This document shows positions 33,501-46,410 of a DNA stretch of 64,000 bases, one piece after another. Location: NCBI RefSeq assembly GCF_900116015.1, contig NZ_FOYH01000010.1:62001-126000 (forward strand), given 5' to 3'. The stretch comes from Enterobacter sp. kpr-6 (GTDB lineage: Bacteria; Pseudomonadota; Gammaproteobacteria; Enterobacterales; Enterobacteriaceae). The stretch's first letter is position 1, and each line of letters opens with the position of its first letter. The position numbers and the translations under genes were made by a program. The notes under the pieces are model-generated. The model had not been told where the DNA came from. It did no database searches and saw only the letters and a list, made by a program, of their open reading frames with translations.

Positions 33501-36500
33501 AGGCCTGCCGGATGGCCCGTTAGCCATTACCGCCACCGCGCCTGCCAACGGCGGCACGGTCACCGACACCCACACGCTGAATCTGATCATCAACGATCTG
33601 CCACAGGTCGCCATCAATCCGATCTTTGGCGACGGCGTGCTGAACAACACCGAACAGTTACAGGATCAGGTGATTACCGGCGGAACCGGGGTGACCGGAC
33701 CGGGCCAGACGGTGAGCGTCAATCTGGGTGGCAACACCTACACCGGGGTGGTGGATCAGAACGGTAACTGGAGCGTGACCATTCCTTCCGGCGCACTCGA
33801 TGACTTCACCAGCGCGGATTCGCCGCTGCCGGTGACCGTTACGGTGAGCGATATCGCGGGGAACCAGTCCACCAGCCCGGTCACCAACGTGACTATCGAT
33901 ACCGATGCGCCGGTGCTGACCTTCAACCCGTTTGCCACCAACGACAGCCTGAATCTGCTGGAAGCCGCCAGCGATCAAACCTTCTCCGGTATCGCCAGCG
34001 GTGCCGGGGCAAACCAGCCGGTCACCGTCGTGCTGAACGGCACCACCTATAACACGACCACCATCGCAGGCGGCGCGTGGTCGGTGTCGATCCCGGCGGC
34101 CGCACTTCAGGCGCTGCCGGACGGACAGGCGACCTTTACGGTCACCGTGACCGACCCGGCGCAGAACAGCACCACCACCACGCACACCATCGACGTTCAT
34201 ATCGATCCGCTTAAACAGCCGCTGCTGACCGTCAATCCTGTCGCCGGAGATAACGTTATTGACGCCGCCGAGCGCGGCGAACCGTTAACCCTGACCGGGA
34301 CCGCGCTCAACGTCGAACCGGGCCAGACGGTGACGGTCGCCGTGGGCAGCGATACCTGGACCGGCACCGTGGGAGCCGACGGCAAATGGCAGGTGACCAT
34401 TCCGCAGGGCGATCTCTCGGCCCTGGTTGACGGGAACTACACCGTGACGGTGAATGTCTCCGATGCGGCGGGTAACCCCGGTACGATCAGTCGTCCGTTT
34501 ACCGTGGACACCACCGTCAGCGCGATTTCCATTGCGCCGCTCGGCGGGGACGACACCATCGGCGTTAACGACGTGACCGGCGGACTGACCATCAGCGGGA
34601 CGTCCGTAGGGCTGGATGCGGGCGCAACCATTCTCGTCACCCTCAACGGCAAACTCTATCCGGCACAGGTCGTGGCGGGCGGCGGCTGGAGCGTCCTCGT
34701 TCCGCAGGAAGATGCCCGCGCGATTGCCGACGGTAACGTCACCCTGACCGCCTCCGCGCAGGACAGCGGCGGCGATAACGTCGTTTCTCATCATCAGTTC
34801 ACCATCATCACCCACGCTCTGCCTGCGGTGGTGATGAACACGCCGTTCACCGACGGCATCGTCAACGCCAGCGAAGTGCAGACGGGCGGTACGCTTAGCG
34901 GCACCACCGGCATTAACGGAGCAGGGCAGGTGGTAACGGTGCAAATCGGCACCCAGACGCTGACCGCAACGGTGGATGCCAGTGGGATCTGGACGGTCAC
35001 CGTGCCGCCGACGCTGCTCACAGGTTTGCCGGAGACAACCGTGCCGGTCGTGGTGACCGCAACGGACATCGCCGGGAACCAGACCGTACTCAACAGTTCG
35101 CTGCTGGTGGATGTCACGCCGCCGGTGCTGACCGTCGATCAGATGGCAGGCAACAATATCGTTAACAGCGCTGAAGCGGCGAACGCCATTGTGCTTACCG
35201 GCACCGCCACGCCTTACGATCCGGCGCTTCCACAGACCGTGGTAGTGCAAATCAACGGTCAGACCTATAACGCGCTGATCCAGGACGGCGGCAACTGGAG
35301 TGTGACGCTGCCTGCCGGGGCGCTGAGTGGTTTGCCGGATGGCCCGGTCAGCATGACGGTGATCGCCACCGATAACGCGGGCAACGCCACGCCGTTCAAA
35401 TCCACCTTTATTCTCGATGCCTCCCCGATGAATGCGCCGCAGGTGACGGTCAATTCCATCTCCGGCGATAACTATGTCGGCGCAGGCGAAACCGGCGTGC
35501 CGCTGGTGGTGTCCGGCTCGACCACTAACGTGGAGCCGGGCAATACGGTCACGGTGACGCTGAACGGCATTAATTACACCGGGAACGTTCTGCCGGACGG
35601 GACCTGGAGCGTGCCGATCCCGGCCACCGCGCTGGCGAATGTGCCGGACGGTGCGCAGGCCATTGTCGTCACCGTCACCGACAGTTCCGGTAACGTGGAC
35701 GACGCCACGCAAAACGTCACCTTTATCGCCCGTCCGGGCAGTCAGCCGACGCTGAGCATTGACAGCGTGGCCGGGGATAACCTGATCAACGACACGGAAA
35801 GCGGCCAGGATCTGACCATCACCGGTATCTCCACCAATCTGGTGCAGGGCACGCTGGTGACGGTGACGCTCGGTACGGGCACTTATACCGGGCGCATCGG
35901 GGCCGACGGCAAATGGAGCGTGCTGGTTCCGGCGGCAGACGTCGGGCAGCTTGCTGATCAGAACTGGACGGTAGAAGTCACCGCCCGCGATGTGGCGAAT
36001 AACCCCGCCACCGATACGCAGGTGATCGAAGTGGACACCAGCGGGCCGCTTCTTGCTGTGGACACCACGACCGGCTTCCTGGCGGATGGCCTGATTAACG
36101 TCGGGGAATCCAGCGTCGCCCAGACCCTGAGCGGCACCGCCGACGCGGGGTCTACCGTGGTGCTGACCATCAACAACACCACCATTACGGCGATTGCCAA
36201 CCAGCTGGGGGAGTGGAGCCTGAGCATTCCGGCGACGGAACTCAAGGCGCTGCCGCAGGGGACATCAACGCTCGATGTGACCGCCACCGATCCGGACGGC
36301 AACACCACCAGCGCGCCGGTCGCCATTAACGTGGGCAACCAGACGCTACCGACCATCACTATCAGCCAGACGCTGCTGCTGGCCGACGGGACCATCAATT
36401 ACGCCGAAGCGCAGGCCCCGGGGCAAATCACCGGTACTGCCACCGGTCTTGAAAACCAGACCATTACGCTCTACATCGGCAACCGGAGTATTGGCACGGC

Positions 36501-39500
36501 CCTGGTCGGCCCGGACGGAAACTGGACGTCAAATATTGACAGTCAAATCTTCACCCAGTTTGCCGACGGGCAGTACATCATCACGGCGCAGGCCAGCGAT
36601 GCCTACGCGAACCCGGCCAGCGGCAGCGTAAACGTGGAAGTGCTGCGCACGCTGCCCACCGCGGCGCTGCCTGCCACGCCGTTCACTGATGGCATTGTTA
36701 ACCAGGCTGAAGCCAGTACCGGGCAGACGCTCACCGGCAGCACCGGGGTCACCGGCGGCGGTCAGACAGTGTCGCTCACCATTGCCGGAGGGGGGCTGGG
36801 TACGCCGATCGCCGTGAACGGTACGGTGGATAACAACGGTAACTGGACGGTGCAACTGCCGTCTGGCGTGCTGCAAGGCCTCGACGACGGCGATTACACC
36901 CTCGCGGTGACGGTCACCGATAAAGCCAGTAACAGCACCACCAGCCCGCCGGTAGACTTCAGCGTGCGCGCCGACGATCTGCCGATTCCGGTACTCACGC
37001 CGCCGTTCGGCAATGGCGTGCTGATTGCCAGCGAAGTCGCTGACACGACCATCAGCGGTACGACCGGCCTCGATCGCGGCGATATTCAGAGCATTCAGGT
37101 CAGCATTAACAACGGCCCGTTAATCACCATTCCGGCGGCGAACATCAGCGCCACCGGGGAGTGGACGCTGCCGGTGACGGGCACCACCCTCGGCACGCTG
37201 CCGGACGGCACTATCCCGGTGAAAATCATCGTCACCGATATCGCAGGCAACACCGTGCCGGGCGACGGCAGCTTTGTCTCCGCCATCAACAACGTGCCGG
37301 ACTTCACCCTCGGGCAACTGTTTGGCGACGGCGTTCTCAACAGCGCAGAAGCCGCCGCCGGTCAGGTGCTGAGCGGCAATTCCGGAGCGACCGGAGCCGG
37401 GCAGACTGTCACCGTGACCGTCAACGGCGTGCCTTACAATACCGGGGCGACGGTCGGTGCTAACGGCGACTGGAGCGTAACCCTGCCACCTGCGGCCTTT
37501 GCCGGGCTGACTAATGGCCAGCAGCAAACCGTGGTGGTGACGGTCACTGACAGCTTCGGCAACAGTGATTCGGCCACTCAGACCTTCGTGCCGCAGACGA
37601 CGCTGCCGACGCCGAGCGTGGTCAATCTGTTTGGCGGCGATGAGATCCTGAATATCAGCGAAGCCGCCGGGCCGCTGACGCTCACCGGATCTACCGGGAT
37701 GACGGGCAATAATCAGTACGTCACCGTGACCATTGATGTGGGCGGCGTCACTTACATTGCCGACGTCACCGCAGGCGGGCAGTGGTCAGTCGCGCTACCG
37801 GCGGGCTCGTTGCAGGGCTTAAATCCGAACGATCCCCATGCGATCGTGGTCGTGGCGGAAGATCAGTACGGCAACACCAATGACATTACCGTGCCGTTTG
37901 AGGTGGCGTTCACCGCACCGACCGTGACGCTCACCCAGCCGCTGTTTGCAGACGGCTATCTCAACATCACGGAATCAACCGGGGCGACCAGCCTGTCGGG
38001 CACCTTCACCTCGCGGGATCCGGCGGATACCACCGTAAATGTCACCATTGGCGGTAAAACCTTTGTTGCCACCGTCGATCCTGCCGGGACATGGACGCTG
38101 GATCTGGATGCCGCAAGCTGGACAGGCGTGGCGCGCGGACCGCAGAACGTGATCGTCTCGGTCACCGATGATGCCGCCAACACCGGCAGCACCACCGCGC
38201 CTGTGGTGATCGCGCTGAACCAGCCAACGGTGAGCGTCAACGCGCCGTTTGGTAACAGCGTGCTTGATTTTAGCGAAAGCCAGCAGCTTCAGACCCTTTC
38301 CGGCAGCACCAGCAACGTCGAAGCGGGTCAGGCTATCCGGGTTACGCTGGCGGGGCAGGTCTTTACCACCAGCGTTAACCCGGACGGTACCTGGGCGCTG
38401 CAACTGACGCCGCAGCAAATGGCAACGCTCGCCAACGGCAGCGGCACGCTGCTTGTGGAAGTCAGCGACCGCGCGGGCAACAACGCCACCACCGGACCAC
38501 TGGCGATCAGCGTTGATACCACGCCGCCAACGTACAGCATGACGATTTACCCGATTGCCGGGGATAACGTGCTGAACGGCACCGAGAAGAACGCGGGCAC
38601 CATTACCCTCAACGGCACCTCGACCGGCTACGCCAGCGGGACACTGGTGGCGGTGACCGTCAACGGCACCGCAGTGGGTAATGCGACGGTGGATGGCGCA
38701 GGCAACTGGACACTGAATGTGCCGTCCAGCACCTTCCCGACGGACGCCACGTACACCGTGTCGGCCACCAGCCAGACCGCGCCGGGATCGGCAGCGTCTG
38801 TTTCGCTGCTGGTTGATACCACCGCGCCGACGGTACGAATCAATGCCATCGCCGGGGATGATGTGATCAACGCCAGCGAGAGCAATGGGCCGCTCACGCT
38901 TTCCGGGACGGCGAGCACCTCGGAAGCCGGGCGCAGTGTGACGGTGACCATGAACGGCAAAGTCTACTTTGCCACGGTTAACCCCGACGGCACCTGGTCC
39001 ACCGTGGTACCGCAAACGGATGTGGCGGCACTGCCTAATACCAGCGTCCCGGTCGACGCGACCCTGACGGATGCGGCGGGGAACGCAGGCCTGGCGACGC
39101 GCCCGGTCAGTGTCGATCGCGATGCACCGCTGTTGCAGGTGAATGCGCTGAGTCTGCCTGCGGTACTGAACACCGTGGAAGCCACCACCGGGATGCTGGT
39201 GCAGGGGCAGGGCGATCCGGGCAATACCGTGCGCATCACGGTTGGTCCGTTGAGCTGGACCACCACCGTGGATGACAACGGCAAATGGAGCCACACCTTC
39301 CCGGAAGTGGATCTGCTCACACTCACTGACGGCGCGCAGGTGGTGAATATCACCTCCACCGATTCGGCGGGCAACGTCTCGTCGAATAACGTGGCGCTGA
39401 ACGTGGCGCTGAACCAGGGCCTGGGCGTGCTGGTTAACGATGTGTTTGGCACCGACGGGGTGCTGAACGTCGCCGAATCGCTGGTCACTCAACTGCTCAC

Positions 39501-42500
39501 CGGCCAGGTCAGCGGGGACTATCGCGGCGCGACGGTGAAAGTGACCATCGCGGGGGTGAACGTCAATATCCCTGCCTCCGTCGTCGGCCCTGACGGCCGC
39601 TTCAGCATTGAACTGCCGCCAAACCTGTGGACCGGGCTGATCCAGGACACGCTGCGCCTGAACGTGGATGTGACCGATGTGAACGGCAACACCACCAATA
39701 AGATTGTAGATGTCGGCCTGGCGCTGACCGATCTGCCGGTGATCGGCGATATTCTGGTGGGTGCCGATAAAGTCATTAACCTGCTCGACAGTACCACCAG
39801 CCAGGTCGTTTCCCTCGGCCTGAGTAATGTCGAGAACGTGGCGGCCGTGGCGGTGACCATCGCCGGGCGCACGATCCAGGGGACCCAGGATGCGCTAGGT
39901 AACTGGATCGCCACGCTGCCACCGTCGCTGCTCGGCGCGCTGCCGGATGGTACAGTCGCCCTCGGCGTGCGTGTGACTGACAAATTCGGTAACGTGATCT
40001 CGGACAGCACCAACCTGACCGTGGCGGTACAAACACAGCCGTCGGTGGTGCTCGATCCGCTGTTTGGCGACGGTATTCTGAGCATTCCTGAACTGTTAAA
40101 CGGGGCGATCAGCGGCACGGCGACCGGGCTTGCAGGGCGCACCCTGAGCATTAAAGTCGGGGATACCACCGCCTTTACCACCAACGTGGATAACACCGGG
40201 AAGTGGTCGATTGCGCTGCCTGATGCAGTGAAAACGGCGTTGCAGAACCTCGGTACCGGCAATGTGGCGGTGAGCATTGAAGCCTCAGATGTGTATGGCA
40301 ACGTGGCGCAGGTGGGCACGAATGTCACCCTGAATCTGCTGCGTCCGGTGCTGAATGCCGTCACCCTGTTTGGCGATGGCCTGCTCAATGCCGCAGATGC
40401 GCTGTTAACCCAGACCATTACCGGCAGCGTGGCGGCCGCGCCGACCGGCTCTACTGTTAACGTCGCCGTGGGCGGCAAAAACTTTGTCGGGCTGGTGGCG
40501 AACAACGGCACCTTTACCATTAACGTTAACCCGGCGGATCTGGTGGGGCTGGCGGACGGGACGCTGAATACCAGTGTCACCATCGTGACGCCGGACGGCA
40601 ACACCTCCACCACCACCGGGCCAGCCATTAAAGTCGGCATCACCAACCTGCCGACGGTGGCGGTTAACCTTAACTCGCTGTTTGGCGGTGACGGCTACCT
40701 GAGCCGTGCGAAAGCGGATGTCGCGCAAACCATCAGCGGCGTGACCAGTCTCGCCAGCGGAACGGTGACGGTACGGGTAGGCACCGCCACCCTGACGGGC
40801 ACCATCCTGAACGGGGAGTGGTCGGTCAGCGTTCCGCCTGCCGTTCTGCGCGGCCTGACGGATGGCGGTGTGACGGTCAGCGCCAGCGTGCGCGATGACG
40901 TCGGCAACCAGGGCAGCGGATCGCAACTGGTTAACGCCATTGTGAACGCGCTGCCAACGGTGACGCTGAACACACCGTTTGGTGACGGCAACCTCAGCCT
41001 GTCCGATCTGCTCGGTACGCTGGCGCTGAACGGCACCACCACCAATCTGGCGGCGGGCACAGCGCTGACAGTAACGCTGGGCGCGCTGACCTTTAACACC
41101 ACGGTGAACGCCGACGGAAGCTGGCGCTTACCGGTGCCTTCGGTATCGCTGCAAGGGTTGCTGGACGGTACGCTGGCGGTGGGCGTGACGGCACGGGACG
41201 TGGCCGGTAACGTCGCCAGCACCACGCAAAATCTGGTGGTGGCGATCCAGCAGGCCCCGTCAATCCTTATCAATTCGCTGTTCGGCGACGGGGGCCTCAG
41301 CGCGGCGGATATCCTCAGCGCGCAGGTGATCACCGGGACCAGCACCAACGCCACCGGTTCGCTGGTGAACGTAACGCTGGGCGGGAAAGTCTATCAGACG
41401 CTGGTGGGCAGCGACGGCACCTGGTCTGTCTCGGTGCCGAAGGTCGATCTCAGCGCGCTGCTTGACGGCACCCTGACGGTCAACGCCAGCGTGGTGAACC
41501 CGGCGGGCAATTCCGCCAGCACCAGCGGGCTTCTGAACGTCATCACCCACAGTCTGCCGAGCGTTTCGCTGACCTCACTGTTTGGTAACGACGGCTTCCT
41601 GAACGTGGCGGAAGCGGCGGGCACCCAGACAATTACCGGGCGTATCGCGGGCGGTATTACCGACGGTTCACGCGTCGTGGTGACCCTGGGCGGCACTAAC
41701 TACAACGCCACGGTGAACGCCGACGGCACCTGGTCGCTGCCGGTCAGCAGCACCACGCTGAAGGGCCTGACCAGCGGGGCGCTGAAAGTGGGCGTGGCCG
41801 TCACGGATAAAGTCGGTAACACCAACAGCACCAGCGCCGATGTGACGGTCAAACTCACCACGCCGGAGCTGTCGCTGAATGCGCTGGCGAGCCTCAACCT
41901 GGTGACGTTGCTGACGCGCGGGCTGACGCTCAGCGGTGGTTCGCGCAATCTGGGTGCGAACTCGGTGGTGCATCTCTCGCTGCTTAACGGCACGGTCAAC
42001 ACCACCGCCATTACCGATGCCAACGGTAACTGGTCGACGACGCTCAATCTGGGGCTGAACCTGCTTGAACTGCTCTCCCTGAGCAGCGTGGTGAACCTGT
42101 ACGCCACCGATACGGCGGGTAACACCGGGTACCTTAACGTCGGGCTGGGCGGCAACATCATCTCCACCACGCCGCCTGCGACCGCAATGGCGATGTCGCT
42201 GGCAGTGGATGAGTCGAGCTTCTCGCTGCTGTCGGACAGCACCGATACCACGGTGTCGAACACCGCGCCGGCCACCACTGCGGCGCGCAGTACCCAGACC
42301 ACAGAAAGTACCAGCGAAACCGCACATTCTGCCGATGACGCCTACACTATTGGAGGCGTCAGCATCACGCTGGCAGACGGCACGCAGGCCAGCGGTGAAA
42401 GCGTTGAGGGTAGTAGCGGAAACGACACTATCCATCTCTCCACGCTGGGCTTTATGCAGATCGACGGGGGAGCCGGGACCGATACGCTGGTGCTGGATGG

Positions 42501-42825
42501 CGTGGAGATGGTGCTCAACCTGATCGATGCCGCCACCCGGGTGCATAACGTTGAAATCATCGACCTCGGTAAATCGGGAACCAACAGCGTGACGCTGGAT
42601 ACCCACGAAGCGCTGAGTATTACCGACAGACCGGAAGACGATTTGATCATCAAGGGGAGCACCGGCGACAGCGTCAATCTGGTGCAGGGCAGCAACGACA
42701 TCTGGGCGGTCAGCGGTCAGCGGGAAGTGGATGGCCTCCAGTTCGATGTGTATCACAACAGTTCGCAGGTCAATACGTTAGGCGATGTGCTGGTCCAGCA
42801 TGGGCTGCACGTCAATATGGTCTGA
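30518..42825 (+). pseudogene. bapA: BapA-type giant biofilm adhesin, frameshifted near codon 365
   Basis: An intact gene would encode about 4100 residues. ATG 30518 (AGAGGA 8 bases upstream) starts a BapA prefix-like domain, then a Gly/Ala-rich hydrophobic segment (about 125-160). A Pro-Gly-Asn/Glu collagen-like linker (about 180-227) follows, then three dozen or so Ig-like repeats of about 95-100 residues (motifs NGNWSVTIP, LPDGT, VTDxAGN). A C-terminal type I secretion target follows (GNDTIHLSTLGFMQIDGGAG). At 31613-31615 AAA should be AAAA: frame 2 stops at 31624, while the next frame continues VLNGKTYTAFVDENG and stays open to 42825. As read, only a 368-residue fragment without a secretion signal is made. 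The change may be a real mutation or a sequence error. Confidence 0.88.
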
Positions 42826-42903
42826 CGTTTTCAGGACAGAGGCCTCAGGGATGAGGCGAGGGAGAAGATATCAGCACTATGGGGCAGGGCCAGAGGTGGA
42901 TTG

Positions 42904-44244
42904 ATGAAATTAACGACGTTAAGTCTGTTACTGCTGGCAACGCTCGGGGCAGGAATGTCGCCCGCACGAGGTGACGATCCGTATCGCTGGCAGGCCGCGC
43001 CCGGAGAGCAGCTTCAGGCGCAGTTGACGATCAAAGAAGCAATTTTACGCGCCTTCGCCCGTAATCCGAAAATCGCGCAGGCGGCGGCGCAAATCCAGGT
43101 CGGTAAGGCCAATCTGTCGGAAGCGGAAAGCGCGTGGTTTCCGCAGGTGTCCCTGCAGGGAAATGTGGGGCGTTCCCACCGTACCGATTCGGCGGGATCG
43201 CTGAACAGCAACGGGGCGGGTGGAGTCAGCTTAAAACAGCTTATTTACGATTTTGGTAAAACCGGCGGCAGCATCGATGAACAGCATGAGCTGTCGGATG
43301 CTTATCGTTTTGATCTTTACAATTCGCTCAATGAAGTGGGCATGGAAACGCTGCAAACCTATTTGCAGGTGAAGCGCTACCAGGCGCTTACGGATGCGGC
43401 CCGCAAAAATATCACCTCGCTTCAGGCGGTGCAGGAGATGGCGGATTTGCGTGCAGGGGCGGGCTTAAGTTCGCAGTCGGACGTGTTGCAGGCGCAGACG
43501 CGTATTGCCGGACTGAATGCGACGCTTGCCCAGTATGAAGCGCAAACCCGCTCCGCCCAGGCCGCACTCAGCGTGCTGACCGGAGTGAGAGCGGATTCGC
43601 TGCCGGATCTGCCTGAAGATCTGATGAAGCAAAAAATCACCCTTAACTCCCTCCCTTATGAGCGCAGCAATACGGTGCGCAGCGCGCAGTCGAAGCAGCT
43701 TGCCGCCGAGCAGCGCATTCGCCAGGTGCAGGCGCAGCACTGGCCGACCATCTCCGTTCAGGCGGGCCGCACCCGCTATCAGAATGAGCAAAACAGCTAC
43801 TGGGACGATCAGGTGCAACTGGTGGTGGATGCGCCGCTCTATCAGGGTGGGGCGGTCAGCGCCCGCGTGGACGCCGCCGAAGGTGATCGCGCGAACGCCC
43901 GTGCGCAGGTGGAAGCCAGCAAACTGGAGATCAATCAGCGGGCGGCCACCGCGTGGGCCGATCTGACGGGTGCGCAACTGCGTCAGAAGGCGGGGGATGC
44001 GCAGTATCTCAGCGCCGATCGCGCACGCGAGGTCTACCGGGATGAGTATCGTCTGAGCAAGCGCAGCCTCAACGATCTGCTCAGTATTGAACAGGATGTT
44101 TTTCAGGCGGATACGGCTTCTATTACCGCCCGCTATGACGCATGGGATGCCGCCGTGCGTTATGCCGCCGCAGCGGACAACCTGCTGGATATGTTAGGCA
44201 TAGAACGTAGTCGCACCATCGGCGACACCCTGCCTTCTCTTTAA
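42904..44244 (+). CDS. bapB: TolC-like outer membrane channel of the adhesin type I secretion system
   Basis: 446 residues with a signal peptide (about 1-24, cleaved near ARGDD) and two OEP domains rich in coiled coil (about 40-235 and 250-430). It would form the trimeric outer-membrane tunnel for BapA export. ATG 42904 is preceded by AGAGGTGG. It lies 78 bases after bapA and 23 before bapC, in the same order as Salmonella bapABCD. Confidence 0.88.
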   Translation: MKLTTLSLLLLATLGAGMSPARGDDPYRWQAAPGEQLQAQLTIKEAILRAFARNPKIAQAAAQIQVGKANLSEAESAWFPQVSLQGNVGRSHRTDSAGSLNSNGAGGVSLKQLIYDFGKTGGSIDEQHELSDAYRFDLYNSLNEVGMETLQTYLQVKRYQALTDAARKNITSLQAVQEMADLRAGAGLSSQSDVLQAQTRIAGLNATLAQYEAQTRSAQAALSVLTGVRADSLPDLPEDLMKQKITLNSLPYERSNTVRSAQSKQLAAEQRIRQVQAQHWPTISVQAGRTRYQNEQNSYWDDQVQLVVDAPLYQGGAVSARVDAAEGDRANARAQVEASKLEINQRAATAWADLTGAQLRQKAGDAQYLSADRAREVYRDEYRLSKRSLNDLLSIEQDVFQADTASITARYDAWDAAVRYAAAADNLLDMLGIERSRTIGDTLPSL

Positions 44245-44267
44245 GCGCTAACGGCAAAGGAGTCGTC

Positions 44268-46400
44268 ATGCAAGAGCCGGATACCGAAAGCTGGATCAAC
44301 GTGATGGTGCGCGCGGCAGGGCGGTTTGGCCTGCCTGCGGATGCGCCTGCGGTTCGCCAGCAAATGCGCTGGTTTGAGAGTATGCCGCTGAACGCGCGGC
44401 TGGAGAGATTAAGCGGCCTGATGGGATTACAGGTGCGCACCGTGATGCTGGATAAAATGCGCTGGAATGCGCAGAACCTGCCGGTGATTGTGCAACTGGA
44501 GTCCGGCGAACTGATGCTGCTGGAGTCCATCGACGGCGACGGGCTGGTGACCTACTGGCTCTCTGAGGGCGGCGATCTGGTGCGCGAGGAGCCGCTGGAA
44601 ACCCTGCTTACCCGCATTAAACCGGAAGTGGTGATGCTCGGCATCGCCGCCCGCGGCCGTGACGCGCGTATTGATGATTTCACCCGCCCCTGGGAAGCGC
44701 ACTGGTTCTGGCGGCATTTTCGCCACAGCGGGCGCAAGCTGTCTGAGATTGCACTGGCGTCGATGCTCGGTAACGTACTGGCGCTGGCCGGGATTTTATT
44801 TTCCATGCAGGTCTATGACCGGGTGATCCCCGCCCAGTCGATGCCGACCCTGTGGGTGCTGTTTATCGGTGTGTTAATGGCGGCGATGCTGGAGTTTTTC
44901 ATTCGCCTCGCGCGAACGCACGTCTCTGACATTATGGGTAAACACATCGATCTCAATGTGTCGTCGCTGTTTTTTGCCCGCGCGCTGGCGATCAAAAACG
45001 ATGCCCGGCCCAAATCCACCGGCTCGTTTATTTCGCAACTGCGTGAGATTGACCAGGTCCGCGAACTGCTGACTTCCACCACGGTGGGCGCGGCGATGGA
45101 TATCCCCTTTGTGCTGCTGTTCCTCGGCATCATGGCGCTGGTCGGCGGCCCGCTGGTGATCATCCCGCTAATCGCCATTCCGCTGATCGTCATTCCCGGC
45201 ATTCTTGTGCAGTGGCCGATGGCGAAGCTGGCGAAAGAGGGGATGCGTGAGAGCGCGATCCGCAACGCGGTGCTGGTGGAATCCATCGAAGGCATTGAGG
45301 ACATTAAAGCATTGCAGGCGGAACCCTATTTTCAGCGCCAGTGGGAGCACACCCACGCGGTCGGCGCGGGTGTGGGTATGAAGCAGCGCGTCTGGGGCGC
45401 ACGTTTAAGCGGCTGGGCCTCGACCGTGCAGCAAATCACCTACGCCGGAATGCTGGTGTTCGGCTGCTATCTGGTGCTGGAAGGGGCGATCACCACCGGT
45501 ACGCTGGTCGCCTGTAGCCTGCTGTCGTCGCGCACTATCGCGCCGCTGATGCAGCTCACCATGGTGTTTTCACGCTGGCAGCACGCCAAAACCGCGATGA
45601 GCGGGCTTAACGATCTGCTGAAAAAACCGCTGGATAAAACTGCCGGTGAGAAGATGGCCCACTGTCCGGTGCTGGCGGGGCATTTTCAGCTTTCACAGGT
45701 TCAGTACAGCTATGACGTGGAGAAAGGCGATCAGGCGGTACAGATCCCGGAACTGGAGATCAAACCCGGCGAGCGGGTGGCGATCCTCGGTAAAACCGGG
45801 GCTGGTAAATCGACGCTGCTGAAACTGCTCTCCGGCCAGGCGCAGGCCAGCAAGGGCAAAGTGATTATCGACGGCGTGGATATGGCGCATATCGATCCCA
45901 ATGATGTGCGCCGCCAGGTGGGGTATTTGTCGCAGGATTCGCGCCTGTTTTTCGGCACGCTGCGCCAGAACCTGATGCTCGGTCATCCTCACGCTACGGA
46001 AGCGGAACTGATCCAGGCGCTGCGCATCAGCGGGGCGATTGGCATGGTGCAACAGGATGCGGCAAGTCTCGATCGGCTGATTAACGAAGGCGGGCGCGGG
46101 CTCTCTGGCGGGCAGAAGCAGATGGTGCTGCTCAGTCGCCTGATCGTGCGTAACCCGCAGATTGTGCTGATGGATGAGCCGACGGCCTCCATGGATGAAC
46201 AGCTCGAAGCCTGGGTGATCCGCCAGCTTCAGCAATGGTTAACCGGGCGCACGCTGGTGCTGGTGACCCATCGTCCGGCGCTGCTCAATCTGGTGGACAG
46301 GATTGTGGTGATGGAGAACGGCAAGATTGTTGCTGACGGGCCGCGCGATACGCTGTTAAAGCAGGCGGCGCGTAACAGTAATGTGGCGTCGGTGGCCTGA
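44268..46400 (+). CDS. bapC: Type I secretion ABC transporter (LapB/BapC-like)
   Basis: 710 residues. Residues about 1-125 form a C39 peptidase-like domain without a catalytic Cys, typical of RTX/adhesin exporters that do not cleave substrates. A six-helix membrane domain (about 155-440) follows, then a nucleotide-binding domain with Walker A GKTGAGKS (about 507), signature LSGGQ and Walker B IVLMDEPTAS. It powers adhesin export across the inner membrane together with bapD and bapB. AAGGAG ribosome site. Confidence 0.93.
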   Translation: MQEPDTESWINVMVRAAGRFGLPADAPAVRQQMRWFESMPLNARLERLSGLMGLQVRTVMLDKMRWNAQNLPVIVQLESGELMLLESIDGDGLVTYWLSEGGDLVREEPLETLLTRIKPEVVMLGIAARGRDARIDDFTRPWEAHWFWRHFRHSGRKLSEIALASMLGNVLALAGILFSMQVYDRVIPAQSMPTLWVLFIGVLMAAMLEFFIRLARTHVSDIMGKHIDLNVSSLFFARALAIKNDARPKSTGSFISQLREIDQVRELLTSTTVGAAMDIPFVLLFLGIMALVGGPLVIIPLIAIPLIVIPGILVQWPMAKLAKEGMRESAIRNAVLVESIEGIEDIKALQAEPYFQRQWEHTHAVGAGVGMKQRVWGARLSGWASTVQQITYAGMLVFGCYLVLEGAITTGTLVACSLLSSRTIAPLMQLTMVFSRWQHAKTAMSGLNDLLKKPLDKTAGEKMAHCPVLAGHFQLSQVQYSYDVEKGDQAVQIPELEIKPGERVAILGKTGAGKSTLLKLLSGQAQASKGKVIIDGVDMAHIDPNDVRRQVGYLSQDSRLFFGTLRQNLMLGHPHATEAELIQALRISGAIGMVQQDAASLDRLINEGGRGLSGGQKQMVLLSRLIVRNPQIVLMDEPTASMDEQLEAWVIRQLQQWLTGRTLVLVTHRPALLNLVDRIVVMENGKIVADGPRDTLLKQAARNSNVASVA

Positions 46401-46410
46401 GGAGTAAGCC

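Noticed and set aside
31924..42756. Many long minus-strand frames inside bapA
   Set aside because: They are shadows of the GC-rich repeat codons of the adhesin and lack starts, domains or conservation signs.
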